A DNA stretch of 64,000 bases from Pseudomonas syringae CC1557 (GCF_000452705.1 NZ_CP007014.1:1-64000); one strand, 5' to 3'; shown: positions 43,628-53,012, counted from the first letter of the stretch. Notes: generated from the letters alone by a model not told the origin. Numbers and translations are program-made.

Positions 43628-44519
43628 CTAAGGTTGCAGCATTTTCCAGTTCTTCTCGTATTGCATCGGACTTACGTAAAGCAGTGTTGAGTGAAGGCGA
43701 TCCTGGTTGTACCACAGCAGCCAGTTCATGACCTCGTCCTTGGCGGCGCGTCGGGTCTTGAATTTCAGGCCATGCAGGCGCTCCACTTTAAGCGAACCAA
43801 ACACGGTCTCGCTGCACGCGTTATCCCAGCAGTTGCCGCGTCGACTCATGGAACTGGCGATCCCGTAGGCCAAGAGGGTATTTCGGAAGTCGAAGCTGGC
43901 GTACTGACTTCCCCGATCACTATGAAACAGTAACCCTGACTCCTTTGGTGGGTGGCGCTTGAACCAGGCCATGCGCAACGCATCGATCACCAAACTGCTT
44001 TTCATCCGCTCATCCATCGACCAACCCACGATTTGACGGCTGAACAGGTCGATAACGACGGCCAAAAATAACCAGCCCTCATCGGTCGGGATATAGGTGA
44101 TGTCACCCACCCAAGCCTTGTCTGGCTCCGTCACAGTGAACTGACGATCCAGAAGATTGGGTGAAATCGGCAAGTCATGGGCGCTATCGGTCGTGACCCT
44201 GAAACGTCTTTTGCCCTTGCCGTAAATGCCGTGGAGCTGCATCAGCTTTTGCACACGCTCCTTGCCGACACGAACACCGTCAGCCAGCAACCCCCGCCAG
44301 ATCCGAGGCCAACCGTAACTGCCACGGCTACGGGCATGAGCAACGCGGATGTGCACGAGCAATGCCGTGTCGCTGACACCTCGTTGAGGGCCATTGGCTG
44401 CACAGCGGACTTGGTGACCGTGAAAGCCGGTAGCACTGACGCCCAGCACCCGGCATTGCACGCCAATAGGCCAGAGACGCCGATTATCAAAGATGAACGC
44501 GTACTTCAGCTGGATGCTT
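43628..44519 (-). CDS. IS3-family transposase OrfB (frameshifted)
   Basis: The integrase-core half of the transposase. The DDE triad is visible in WVGDITYIPT, FHSDRGSQYAS and NACSETVFGSLKVE, after an HTH_21-like segment HARSRGSYGWPRIWRGLL. It has no proper start of its own: reading back in frame gives KYAFIFDNRRLWPIGVQCRVLGVS with no stop up to the AAAAG slip site in orfA, so it is made as an OrfAB fusion by -1 frameshifting. The frame is intact. Confidence 0.92.
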
Positions 44520-44805
44520 TTGCGAAGTACGCCGTCGCCTTTTCCAGAATGTCGCGCTCCATCTTGACGCGCGTCAGCTCGGCTCGCAGACGGCTTATCT
44601 CCATCTGCTCGGGAGTGACAGGCTTGATGTCAGCGCCGGTCAGCCTGCCTTGTCGATGAGCCTTTACCCAGTTGAACAGGGTTTGGTCAGACATACCCAG
44701 AGAACGGGCAGCGGCAGCAAGTGTCAGGCCGGTATCAACCAGTCGCACGGCCTCAAGCTTGAACTCGAGGGTGTATTTAACGCGGTCTGTCTTGGACTTA
44801 GTCAT
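44506..44805 (-). CDS. IS3-family transposase OrfA
   Basis: A 99-residue DNA-binding protein: helix-turn-helix (about 9-50, YTLEFKLEAVRLVDTGLTLAAAARSLGMSDQTLFNWV) and a C-terminal leucine-zipper-like helix ISRLRAELTRVKMERDILEKATAYFAK. The slip heptamer region with AAAAG at 44517-44521 (minus strand) lies just before its stop and shifts ribosomes into orfB. Confidence 0.92.
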   Translation of the reverse strand: MTKSKTDRVKYTLEFKLEAVRLVDTGLTLAAAARSLGMSDQTLFNWVKAHRQGRLTGADIKPVTPEQMEISRLRAELTRVKMERDILEKATAYFAKASS

Positions 44806-44984
44806 GTCGTATCCTTGCGGCTATTGAGATGCATGGCAAGGGATACGTTTTTCAGGGGCAACGTCATCTATCTGCACACCAGATATACCACCACTGACCG
44901 CCCGCAACCTTCACAACAGTTGCACACCCTCACACCCGTCCGGCATAACATCACCACATCCAAACCACCAAAGCCCTCCCGTCC

Positions 44985-46031
44985 ATGCCCACACTCTCCG
45001 CTTTACGCCTGCTTTCACTGATAGCCATTACGCTGCTAACCGGCTGCTCCAGCCTCTCCTATTACGGCCAGTTGGCGCAGGGGCAGTGGCAGTTGTTGCA
45101 GGCGCGTGAGCCTGTGGAAAAGATCATTGCTGATCCGACTCGGGATGCCGGTTTGCGCGAGCATCTGGCCCGGTCGCAGCTGGCGCGCAGCTTTGCCAGT
45201 GAGCATCTGCATCTTCCGGATAACCAGAGCTATCGCCTGTATGCGGATCTGGGGCGGCCTTATGTGGTGTGGAATGTGTTCGCGACGGATGAGTTTTCGC
45301 TGGAGCCGGTCACGCATTGTTTTCCGATTGCTGGCTGTGTCGCGTATCGCGGTTATTACAGCCCTGGCGGGGCGCGTGGTGAGGCGGCGTTGCAGCGTCA
45401 GGCGGGCAAGGATGTGTATTTGAGTGGTGTGGAGGCGTATTCGACGCTGGGCTGGTTCGATGATCCGATTCTCAGTTCGATGCTGGGCTGGGGTGATGAG
45501 CGTCTGGCGACGCTGATTTTCCATGAGTTGGCGCATCAGCGCTTTTATGTGAAGGACGACACTGAGTTCAACGAGTCGTACGCCAGTTTTGTCGAGCAGG
45601 AAGGTACGCGGCAATGGCGTGCGGCGCGGGGTTTGCCGCCGGAGAGTGTTTCGCAGTCGGCGCGGCGTGATCAGTTTATTCAGTTGGTGCTGGCTACTCG
45701 GGAGCGGCTCAAGGACCTTTATCGTCAGCCGCTGTCGGCTGAGGCGATGCGCGTGCGCAAGGCTGCGGAGTTTGAACGGCTGCGCCGTGATTATCGGACG
45801 TTGCGGGATGGGCAGTGGGCCGGTGACAAACGTTTTGATGGCTGGATCAACAGCCCGATGAACAACGCGAAGCTGCTGCCGTTTGGTCTTTATGATCAGT
45901 GGGTGCCAGCGTTTGCGGCCTTGTTCAGGCAGGAGAATGGGGATTGGCAGGCGTTTTATCGGGCGGTGGAGAAGTTGGGCGGGATGCCTGCTGAGTCGCG
46001 CAAGGCTGCGCTGCGAGCATTGATGCCTTGA
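44985..46031 (+). CDS. Zinc aminopeptidase-type lipoprotein
   Basis: A 348-residue lipoprotein (signal MPTLSALRLLSLIAITLLTGC) of the predicted aminopeptidase family conserved in Pseudomonas. The zinc motif is IFHELAHQRFYVKDDTEFNESYASFVEQEG: HELAH near residue 180 and a downstream Glu as third ligand. It is probably an outer-membrane or periplasmic metallopeptidase; substrate unknown. It marks the return to core DNA after the IS. Confidence 0.88.
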   Translation: MPTLSALRLLSLIAITLLTGCSSLSYYGQLAQGQWQLLQAREPVEKIIADPTRDAGLREHLARSQLARSFASEHLHLPDNQSYRLYADLGRPYVVWNVFATDEFSLEPVTHCFPIAGCVAYRGYYSPGGARGEAALQRQAGKDVYLSGVEAYSTLGWFDDPILSSMLGWGDERLATLIFHELAHQRFYVKDDTEFNESYASFVEQEGTRQWRAARGLPPESVSQSARRDQFIQLVLATRERLKDLYRQPLSAEAMRVRKAAEFERLRRDYRTLRDGQWAGDKRFDGWINSPMNNAKLLPFGLYDQWVPAFAALFRQENGDWQAFYRAVEKLGGMPAESRKAALRALMP

Positions 46032-46039
46032 TGGATTCT

Positions 46040-46180
46040 CGTTACTACGCTCTGCGTGGTAATGCCTTTCGTCCCCCTCAAGGATGGGCTGTGCGGCCTA
46101 TGACTTGTGACGCGGAGCATCACGGGATGCATTCCTACACTGGAGCGTAGGAATGATAGCGAGCGCGCAGGAACGATAGC
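46040..46180. repeat. Intergenic palindromic repeat, copy E (degenerate)
   Basis: The convergent gap between the aminopeptidase and carbonic anhydrase genes contains the modules CTCTGCGTGGTAATGCC, GTGACGCGGAGCATCAC and CCTACACTGGAGCGTAGGAA, diverged versions of the blocks in copies B to D. Confidence 0.7.
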
Positions 46181-46185
46181 CAGCC

Positions 46186-46731
46186 TCAACCCTTATCAAA
46201 CCCCTCCGCCAGGTGCTGATCCTTGAGCTTCACGTAATTGGTGGCGCTGTACGGAAAGAAGGCGATTTCCTTTTCGGTTAATGCGCGGACCTGTTTGACC
46301 GGACGGCCGACGTACAAAAAGCCGCTTTCCAGCACTTTGCCCGGCGGCACCAGACTGCCTGCGCCGATGATGACTTCGTCTTCGACAACTGCGCCGTCCA
46401 TGATAGTGGTGCCCATGCCGACCAGAATCCGGTTGCCGATTGTGCATCCGTGCAACATCGATTTGTGGCCGATGGTCACTTCGTCGCCGATCAGTAGCGG
46501 GAAACCGTCCGGGTTGAAGGGGCCTGCGTGGGTGATGTGCAGCACGCTGCCGTCCTGGACGCTGGTGCGTGCGCCGATGCGGATACGGTGCATGTCGCCG
46601 CGTACGACCGTTAACGGCCAGACAGAGCTGTCGGCGCCGATGGCAACGTCGCCGATGACTATCGCTGAATGATCGACAAAGGCCCGTTCGCCAAGGGCTG
46701 GGGTGTGGTCCTGAAACTTGCGAATGGCCAC
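46186..46731 (-). CDS. Gamma-carbonic-anhydrase-family (YrdA-like) protein
   Basis: The GTG at 46731 gives 181 residues (MAIRKFQDHTPALGERAFVDHSAIVIGDV). The sequence is a left-handed beta-helix of hexapeptide repeats (IGDVAIGADSSVWP, IGDEVTIGHKSMLHGCTIGNRILVG). Zinc-ligand histidines are in place (H65/H68, H89 and H94, the latter two five apart). Whether it hydrates CO2 is uncertain for the YrdA/PaaY branch. It is divergent from prlC with 112 bp between starts. Confidence 0.92.
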   Translation of the reverse strand: MAIRKFQDHTPALGERAFVDHSAIVIGDVAIGADSSVWPLTVVRGDMHRIRIGARTSVQDGSVLHITHAGPFNPDGFPLLIGDEVTIGHKSMLHGCTIGNRILVGMGTTIMDGAVVEDEVIIGAGSLVPPGKVLESGFLYVGRPVKQVRALTEKEIAFFPYSATNYVKLKDQHLAEGFDKG

Positions 46732-46843
46732 GATAGGCTCCTTCTTTGGCAGTGATAGGCGTGTGGATCGGGTTTGGTTGCTGCGGTCGGCGTCGATTGT
46801 AATTAAGATGGCTGAGTGTTTCTTCCAGGCAAGGTGCAAAACT

Positions 46844-48895
46844 GTGAGCGCGAACAACCCTCTTCTGCAATCGTACGACCTGCCACCCTTTTCGGCGATT
46901 CGTGCCGAACATGTCAAACCTGCTATCGAACAAATCCTGGCCGACAACCGTGCCGCGATTGCTGACATCCTCGCAAAACAGGGCTCGACGCCGACGTGGG
47001 CCGGTCTGGTGCTGACCATGGACGAATTGAATGACCGCCTCGGTGCGGCATGGAGTCCGGTCAGCCACCTGAATGCTGTGTGCAACAGCGCAGAACTGCG
47101 TGAAGCCTATGAGTCCTGCCTGCCGGCATTGAGCGCCTACTCAACCGAGATGGGTCAGAATCGCGAGCTGTTCCAGGCCTATGAAGCGTTGGCCAATGGC
47201 CCTGAAGCGGCCACCTTCGATGTGGCGCAGAAGACCATTCTGGAACAGGCGCTGCGTGACTTCCGTTTGTCCGGCATCGATCTGCCTCCCGAGCAGCAGA
47301 AGCGTTACGCCGAAGTGCAGAGCAAGCTGTCGGAGCTGGGCAGCCAGTTTTCAAACCAGTTGCTCGATGCCACTCAGGCCTGGACCAAGCTGGTCACTGA
47401 CGAGTCCGCCCTCGCCGGCCTGACCGATTCTGCCAAACAGCAGATGGCCGCCGCCGCCAAGGCCAAGGACCTCGAAGGCTTTCTGATTACCCTGGAATTC
47501 CCGAGCTACTACGCGGTGATGACCTACGCCGAAGACCGCGCCCTGCGCGAAGAGCTGTATACGGCGTACTGCACTCGCGCCTCGGATCAAGGCCCGAATG
47601 CGGGCAAGAACGACAACACGCCGGTCATGGAGCAGATTCTCGATCTGCGTCAGGAGCTGGCACAACTGCTGGGCTACGCAAACTTCGCTGAATTGAGTCT
47701 CGCCACCAAGATGGCCGAGTCCAGTGATCAAGTGCTGAGCTTCCTGCGTGATCTGGCCAAGCGCAGCAAGCCGTTCGCCGCTCAGGACCTTGAGCAGCTC
47801 AAGGCGTACGCTGCTGAACAGGGCTGCCCGGATCTGCAAAGCTGGGACAGCGGTTTCTACGGCGAGAAGCTGCGCGAACAGCGTTACAGCGTTTCCCAGG
47901 AAATCCTGCGCGCCTACTTCCCTATCGATACGGTGCTGAACGGTCTGTTCTCCATCGTCCAGCGCCTGTACGGCATCGAGATCGCCGAGCAGAAAGGCTT
48001 CGATACCTGGCACCCGGATGTTCGCCTGTTCGAGATCAAGGAAAACGGCCAGCACGTCGGGCGCTTCTTCTTCGACCTGTATGCGCGCGCCAACAAGCGT
48101 GGCGGTGCCTGGATGGATGGCGCTCGTGACCGTCGTCGTACCGCTGAAGGCACTTTGCAAAGCCCGGTGGCCAATCTGGTGTGTAACTTCACACCGGCAG
48201 TGGCCGGCAAGCCTGCGTTGCTGACCCACGATGAAGTCACCACCCTGTTCCACGAGTTCGGTCACGGTCTGCATCACCTGCTGACCCGCGTCGAGCATGC
48301 CGGCGTGTCCGGTATCAATGGTGTGGCGTGGGACGCGGTCGAGTTGCCGAGCCAGTTCATGGAAAACTGGTGCTGGGAGCCTGAAGGTCTTGCGCTGATC
48401 TCCGGTCATTACGAAAGCGGTGAGCCACTGCCGCAGGACCTGCTGGAGAAAATGCTCGCGGCCAAGAACTTCCAGTCCGGCCTGATGATGGTGCGTCAGC
48501 TTGAGTTCTCGATGTTTGACTTTGAACTGCATGCGACCCATGGCGATGGGCGCAGCGTACTTGACGTGCTGGAAGGCGTTCGCGACGAAGTGTCGGTGAT
48601 GCGCCCGCCCGCTTACAACCGCTTCCCGAACAGCTTTGCGCACATCTTCGCAGGCGGTTACGCAGCAGGTTATTACAGCTACAAGTGGGCCGAAGTGTTG
48701 TCTGCCGATGCGTTCTCGAAGTTCGAGGAAGACGGCGTGCTAAATGCTGAAACCGGTCGCGCCTTCCGCGAGGCCATTCTGGCGCGTGGCGGTTCACAGG
48801 CGCCGATGGTGCTGTTCGTCGATTTCCGCGGACGCGAGCCGTCGATTGACGCATTGTTGCGTCACAGTGGCTTGAGTGAGGATGCGGCAGCATGA
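46844..48895 (+). CDS. prlC: Oligopeptidase A
   Basis: PrlC is a cytoplasmic M3-family zinc peptidase that degrades short peptides, including cleaved signal peptides. The GTG at 46844 gives 683 residues starting (M)SANNPLLQSYDLPPFSAIRAEHVKPAIEQ; an upstream ATG frame at 46718 lacks family resemblance. The catalytic motif HEFGHGLHHLL begins at H470. Its stop overlaps the next ATG. Confidence 0.96.
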   Translation: MSANNPLLQSYDLPPFSAIRAEHVKPAIEQILADNRAAIADILAKQGSTPTWAGLVLTMDELNDRLGAAWSPVSHLNAVCNSAELREAYESCLPALSAYSTEMGQNRELFQAYEALANGPEAATFDVAQKTILEQALRDFRLSGIDLPPEQQKRYAEVQSKLSELGSQFSNQLLDATQAWTKLVTDESALAGLTDSAKQQMAAAAKAKDLEGFLITLEFPSYYAVMTYAEDRALREELYTAYCTRASDQGPNAGKNDNTPVMEQILDLRQELAQLLGYANFAELSLATKMAESSDQVLSFLRDLAKRSKPFAAQDLEQLKAYAAEQGCPDLQSWDSGFYGEKLREQRYSVSQEILRAYFPIDTVLNGLFSIVQRLYGIEIAEQKGFDTWHPDVRLFEIKENGQHVGRFFFDLYARANKRGGAWMDGARDRRRTAEGTLQSPVANLVCNFTPAVAGKPALLTHDEVTTLFHEFGHGLHHLLTRVEHAGVSGINGVAWDAVELPSQFMENWCWEPEGLALISGHYESGEPLPQDLLEKMLAAKNFQSGLMMVRQLEFSMFDFELHATHGDGRSVLDVLEGVRDEVSVMRPPAYNRFPNSFAHIFAGGYAAGYYSYKWAEVLSADAFSKFEEDGVLNAETGRAFREAILARGGSQAPMVLFVDFRGREPSIDALLRHSGLSEDAAA

Positions 48896-49179
48896 CCGAT
48901 ACACCGGTAGTCATTACCAAGAAGCGCTTCATCGCCGGGGCTGTCTGCCCGGCGTGCAGTGAGCCTGACAAGCTGATGATGTGGAGCGAAGACGACGTGC
49001 CGCACCGCGAATGCGTTGGCTGTGGTTATAGCGATACGCTCAACGCCCAAGGCATTTCGATTCCGAAGGAACTGGGCACGCGGGTCAACAAGGCGGCGGT
49101 CAAACCGGCCGATCCGAAGGTACAGGGCGTGCAATTCTTTCCGAATCCGAAGCTGAAGAAGCCGGTTGATCTCGACTGA
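48892..49179 (+). CDS. YheV-family zinc-ribbon protein
   Basis: A 95-residue protein with two CxxC pairs (C19/C22 and C41/C44) forming a zinc ribbon, in the YheV/DUF2387 family. It overlaps the prlC stop by 4 bp, a pairing also seen in enteric bacteria. Function unknown. Confidence 0.93.
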   Translation: MTDTPVVITKKRFIAGAVCPACSEPDKLMMWSEDDVPHRECVGCGYSDTLNAQGISIPKELGTRVNKAAVKPADPKVQGVQFFPNPKLKKPVDLD

Positions 49180-49200
49180 TGTTTCGGTGTTTCAAATAAA

Positions 49201-49229
49201 AAGGTTCGCTGGTTAGCGAACCTTTTTTA
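49201..49229 (+). terminator. Intrinsic terminator of prlC-yheV
   Basis: A 10-bp stem, AAGGTTCGCT paired with AGCGAACCTT around GGTT, is followed by TTTTTT, 22 bp after the stop. Confidence 0.93.
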
Positions 49230-49362
49230 TTGCCACCGACAGTAATGGCAGGTGGTTGTTCGTATAGGGTTTGAATACATCCTGATGGCGTGCAGCAATG
49301 GCGCACCGAAAGGTGATACAGGACAAGCCACCGACGTCGCTTGCCCTGTAAACGCAATGGCC

Positions 49363-51261
49363 TCAGTCGGTCGCCTGAACCCTGCGTTTCTCCGCCAGAA
49401 GGCTGCGCCCGTACAGCACTGCAATGGCGATCAGGGCGATGGCCTGCGCGCCGAGCGAGTACAGGTCGGCATGAATACCCAGCCAGTCGAACTCGAAGAA
49501 CGGCACCGGCCGGGTGCCGAATATGCCTGCTTCTTGCAGCGCCTTGACGCCATGCCCAGCAAACACCACCGACAGCGCGCAGAGCAGCGCGGCGTTGATG
49601 CCGAAGAACATCGACAGCGGCAGCTTCGCCGAGCCGCGCAGGATCACCCACGCCAGCCCGACCAGCAGCACCAGCGCCGTGGCACCGCCCGCCAGCACGG
49701 CATCGTGTCCGGCCGGACCGGCCTGCAACCACAGGGTTTCGTAGAACAAAATGACTTCGAACAGTTCGCGATACACCGAGAAGAACGCCAGTACCGCGAA
49801 CCCGAATCGGCCGCCGCCGCCGACCAGGCTACTCTTGACGTAATCCTGCCAGGCGGCAGCGTGGCGACGGTCATGCATCCACACGCCGAGCCAGAGCACC
49901 ATCACGCTGGCGAACAGGGCCGTGGCGCCCTCCAGCAATTCACGCTGCGCGCCGCTGACGTCGATCACGTAAGCCGCCAGTGCCCAGGTCCCCAGACCGG
50001 CCAGCAGCGCCAGTCCCCAGCCGATGTTGACGCTGCGCACGGCAGACTGTTGCCCCGTGTTGCGCAGGAACGCCAGAATCGCCGCCAGCACCAGAATCGC
50101 TTCCAGACCTTCGCGCAACAAGATCAACAGGCCGGAAATGTAGCTCAACGACTGGCTTAGGCCATCGCTGCCCAATAGCCCTGCCGATTCCTTAAGCCTG
50201 GATTTCGCAGCTTCCAGTTTTTGCGCGACCTGCGGCAACGGCAGTGCGTCCTGCAACGACTGACGATAGGCCATCAGGCTCTTTTCGGTGTCCTTGCGGA
50301 CATTGGCATCCACGTTATCCAGTGAGCTTTCGACCAGCTCGAAACCCTCCAGATAGGCTGCGACCGATAAGTCGTAGGCTTGCTCGCGATCGCCTGCCTT
50401 GTAAGCGGCCAGACTCTTGTCCAGCGTTACGCTGGTGTAATCCAGCAGTTGCGCCGGACCGCGCTGCACTTGCGGTGGCTGCGCGCGCTGGGCCCTGAAG
50501 GTCGCGGCGGCATCCTGGCCTTCGGCGGCCAGAATCTCGGCGGGCGTCTGACGTGCCAGATCGGCGATGTTGAAGGTCTTGGCGGGATTGGCGACCGGCT
50601 TCGCACTGAAGCTGGCGATATAGGTCGCAACGTCCCAACGCTGGCGATCGTCTAGCTGATCAGCGAACGCTGGCATGTCGGTACCGGCAATGCCGAGGCC
50701 GGTTGCGTTGTAAAGGTCGTATAGGCTCAGGCGATCAAGACGCGTCGCGTCGCGCAGGTCAGACGGTGCAGGCTCCAGGCCAATGCCCGCAGGGCCGTCA
50801 CCCGCGCCGCTGTCACCGTGGCAGACCGAGCAATGCTGTGCATACAAGGGCGCACCCCGGGCCGGGTCCGGTGTGATGGCCGGTGCCTGGCTGACTTCAT
50901 ACGCCAGCGCCAGCTTCGCGCCCAATTGCCGTGCCTGACGCGCGACCTGCTCGCCGTCGTTGTGGCGGGTCACGGCGCTTTTCAGTTCCCCGACACCTTG
51001 CTCCAGCTCCGCGCGCTCGGCACGCTGCGGCAGCGTCAGGATCAGGGCTTGTAGCGCGGTCAGATTTTCAAGTTGCTGCTGATACTCGGCGGCTGCCACA
51101 ACCTTGCCCTCCGCTACCGCAGCCGGGTAATCAGCGCTGACGTAATCCAGCAGATGCAGCGCCTGGGCTGCACCTTCGACGGGGTCGGCCAGTGCGCTGA
51201 GGCTGCACAGCGTCAATAGCGGCGTCAGCAGCCAGGCAAGCAAGTGAGGGCGGAGGAGCAT
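49363..51261 (-). CDS. Cytochrome c / FTR1-family iron permease fusion
   Basis: A 632-residue inner-membrane protein. After a signal peptide (about 1-26) comes a helical region, then a class I cytochrome c domain with CSVCH (144-148) and a likely axial Met near TDMPAFADQL. The C-terminal FTR1 permease has the two REXXE-type iron motifs REGLE (about 380) and RELFE (about 500) in membrane helices. The fused heme domain suggests oxidation of Fe(II) coupled to transport. It stands alone, divergent from the lipoprotein operon. Confidence 0.93.
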   Translation of the reverse strand: MLLRPHLLAWLLTPLLTLCSLSALADPVEGAAQALHLLDYVSADYPAAVAEGKVVAAAEYQQQLENLTALQALILTLPQRAERAELEQGVGELKSAVTRHNDGEQVARQARQLGAKLALAYEVSQAPAITPDPARGAPLYAQHCSVCHGDSGAGDGPAGIGLEPAPSDLRDATRLDRLSLYDLYNATGLGIAGTDMPAFADQLDDRQRWDVATYIASFSAKPVANPAKTFNIADLARQTPAEILAAEGQDAAATFRAQRAQPPQVQRGPAQLLDYTSVTLDKSLAAYKAGDREQAYDLSVAAYLEGFELVESSLDNVDANVRKDTEKSLMAYRQSLQDALPLPQVAQKLEAAKSRLKESAGLLGSDGLSQSLSYISGLLILLREGLEAILVLAAILAFLRNTGQQSAVRSVNIGWGLALLAGLGTWALAAYVIDVSGAQRELLEGATALFASVMVLWLGVWMHDRRHAAAWQDYVKSSLVGGGGRFGFAVLAFFSVYRELFEVILFYETLWLQAGPAGHDAVLAGGATALVLLVGLAWVILRGSAKLPLSMFFGINAALLCALSVVFAGHGVKALQEAGIFGTRPVPFFEFDWLGIHADLYSLGAQAIALIAIAVLYGRSLLAEKRRVQATD

Positions 51262-51598
51262 TGCAGAATCTCGATAAGAATACGATTCATTGCATTGTTA
51301 ACTCCGCAAGAGCGCTTCTCAATAGCCGAGATGTGTTTTTGTTACCGAATCTTACGACAAGCGCTTGAAACCCGGACCAGAAGTAGCGACAGACCCGCTG
51401 AGCGTAGGAAAGGTCTGAAAGATTTGTGAGATATCAAAATGCCATTGCTTTAGGCGTTTTGCAGCTTATACTCCCGCGCCTTCACTGTCGGCCCGCTCAA
51501 CCCGGGCAGGCAGATACTCAGGCAGCCTCGCTACCTGAACACGGCTCCGCATGGCTGGCGTTCTCGCCTCAGCTATCACTAAGGGAATAGAAAGCACC
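51262..51598. other. 337-bp divergent intergenic region
   Basis: It separates the FTR1 gene from the COG3014 lipoprotein operon. No gene is visible. It holds a probable sigma70 promoter at 51445-51472 for the operon. A Fur-box-like sequence close to the FTR1 start was judged too weak to call. Confidence 0.6.
51445..51472 (+). promoter_or_regulatory. Probable sigma70 promoter of the lipoprotein operon
   Basis: TTGCTT, a 16-bp spacer, then TATACT matches the -35 and -10 boxes reasonably well. It lies about 125 bp before the ATG at 51599. Confidence 0.5.
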
Positions 51599-52993
51599 AT
51601 GTCCTCTCCTCGTGCCTTGACTGCGCTTGCATTGATCATTGCGACGCAACTGGCAGGCTGTTCTGCCTTCCGTAGCTATGACACCGAGCTCAAGGAAACC
51701 AGTCAGCAACTGGCCAGCGGCAATGTCGACGCCGCGTTGGGCACGCTGGAAAAAAACAACACGGGTGAAGACAAAGACCTTCTCTATTACTTCGAGAAGG
51801 GCGAGCTGCTGCGTGCCAAGGGTGACTTCATTGGCAGCCAGATCGCCTGGCGCACTGCTGATCAGGTGGTGTTCAAGTGGGAAGAGTCAGTCAGGCTCGA
51901 CACCGACAAGTATTTGGCCCAGTTCGGCAGTTTTCTGGTCAACGACAAGGTGCGTCGTTATGAAGGTTATGACTACGAAAAGGTCATGCTGACCACTCAG
52001 ATGGCGCTCAATCTTCTGGCTCGTAACGATTTCGACGGTGCCCGGACCGAGATCAAGAAGACGCACGAACGCGAAGCGGTGATCGCCGAGCTGCGTGACA
52101 AGGAGTACCTCAAAAGCGAGCAGGAAGCAGAAAATCGCGGCGTGAAAACCCGATTCAAGGACCTGCACGGCTACCCGGTTGCTTCGCTGGATGCGCCGGA
52201 AGTCGTCAGCCTGAAGAACAGCTATCAGAGCGCGTTCAGTCATTACCTGGCCGGCTTTGTCTATGAGGCACTTGGCGAAAAAGGCCTCGCTGCGCCGGGT
52301 TATCGCAAGGCTGCCGAACTACGCCCCAACACGCCGTTGCTTGAACAAGCCATCAAGGACCTCGACGCTGCGGCCAGCAAGGACGGTAACAGCGAGGTGC
52401 TGATTGTCGTACAGAGCGGCTTCGCCCCTGCGCGTGACTCGGTGCGCATCCCGCTGCCGCTGCCCATCAGCGGAAATCTGGTGATCACGCCACTGTCATT
52501 TCCGGTGATCAAGCCGGACACCACCACGCCGACCTTCAACCAGATCATTCTGGACGGCCAGCCACTCAACCTGACCCTGCTCAACAGTACGACCGCCATG
52601 TCGCGTCGCGCACTGCGTGACGACATGCCTGGCATCATCCTGCGCACCACGGTGCGCGCCATCACCCGTGGCGTTGCGCAAAAGCAGCTCAACGACGTCA
52701 ACCCGCTGGCAGGCCTGGCTGCAGGTATTGCTTCTGCGGTAACCGAGGGTGCCGACACGCGCACCTGGCGCACGTTGCCGGACAACACGCTGGTGGCGCG
52801 TCTGCGTCTTACCCAGGGCGAACATCAGATCATCCTGCCCAATTCGCTCGGCGGGTCGCATGTGCGGGTCAAGGTGGATCAACGTTATCAGGTGGTTTCC
52901 CTGCGTGCCCTGGGTAGCCAGGTATTTGCGGGCAGTCTTGCAGCGCAGGTGATGCCCTCGAACGTTCCGCAAGCCATTGCCATCGCCAAATAA
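51599..52993 (+). CDS. COG3014-type lipoprotein
   Basis: The ATG at 51599 gives 464 residues with a lipoprotein signal (ALIIATQLAGC, lipobox Cys 21). The body is TPR-like in its first half (FRSYDTELKETSQQLASGNVDAALGTLEKNN, YYFEKGELLRAKGDF), then a beta-rich C-terminal part. The conserved neighbours are YcfL and LpoB-like proteins, suggesting an outer-membrane complex linked to peptidoglycan synthesis. It is the first gene of the operon; its role is inferred only from context. Confidence 0.88.
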   Translation: MSSPRALTALALIIATQLAGCSAFRSYDTELKETSQQLASGNVDAALGTLEKNNTGEDKDLLYYFEKGELLRAKGDFIGSQIAWRTADQVVFKWEESVRLDTDKYLAQFGSFLVNDKVRRYEGYDYEKVMLTTQMALNLLARNDFDGARTEIKKTHEREAVIAELRDKEYLKSEQEAENRGVKTRFKDLHGYPVASLDAPEVVSLKNSYQSAFSHYLAGFVYEALGEKGLAAPGYRKAAELRPNTPLLEQAIKDLDAAASKDGNSEVLIVVQSGFAPARDSVRIPLPLPISGNLVITPLSFPVIKPDTTTPTFNQIILDGQPLNLTLLNSTTAMSRRALRDDMPGIILRTTVRAITRGVAQKQLNDVNPLAGLAAGIASAVTEGADTRTWRTLPDNTLVARLRLTQGEHQIILPNSLGGSHVRVKVDQRYQVVSLRALGSQVFAGSLAAQVMPSNVPQAIAIAK

Positions 52994-53012
52994 CCCCGAA
53001 CGGAGACTTTCC

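Larger units (their letters stand above)
43581..44861 (-). mobile_element. IS3-family insertion sequence, intact
   Basis: A 1,281-bp element bounded by imperfect inverted repeats: the left end starts TTGCCCCCGAGAAACGTATC and the right end, read inward, TTGCCCCTGAAAAACGTATC, both continuing CCTT. Two overlapping reading frames (orfA and orfB) are joined by a frameshift signal. No 3-5 bp target duplication is evident (left flank ends GACC, right flank begins CGTC), suggesting later recombination or decay of the flank. Confidence 0.9.

Noticed and set aside
51274-51292. Fur box upstream of the FTR1 gene
   Set aside because: Only about 10 of 19 positions match the Fur consensus, too weak to call although iron control would make sense.
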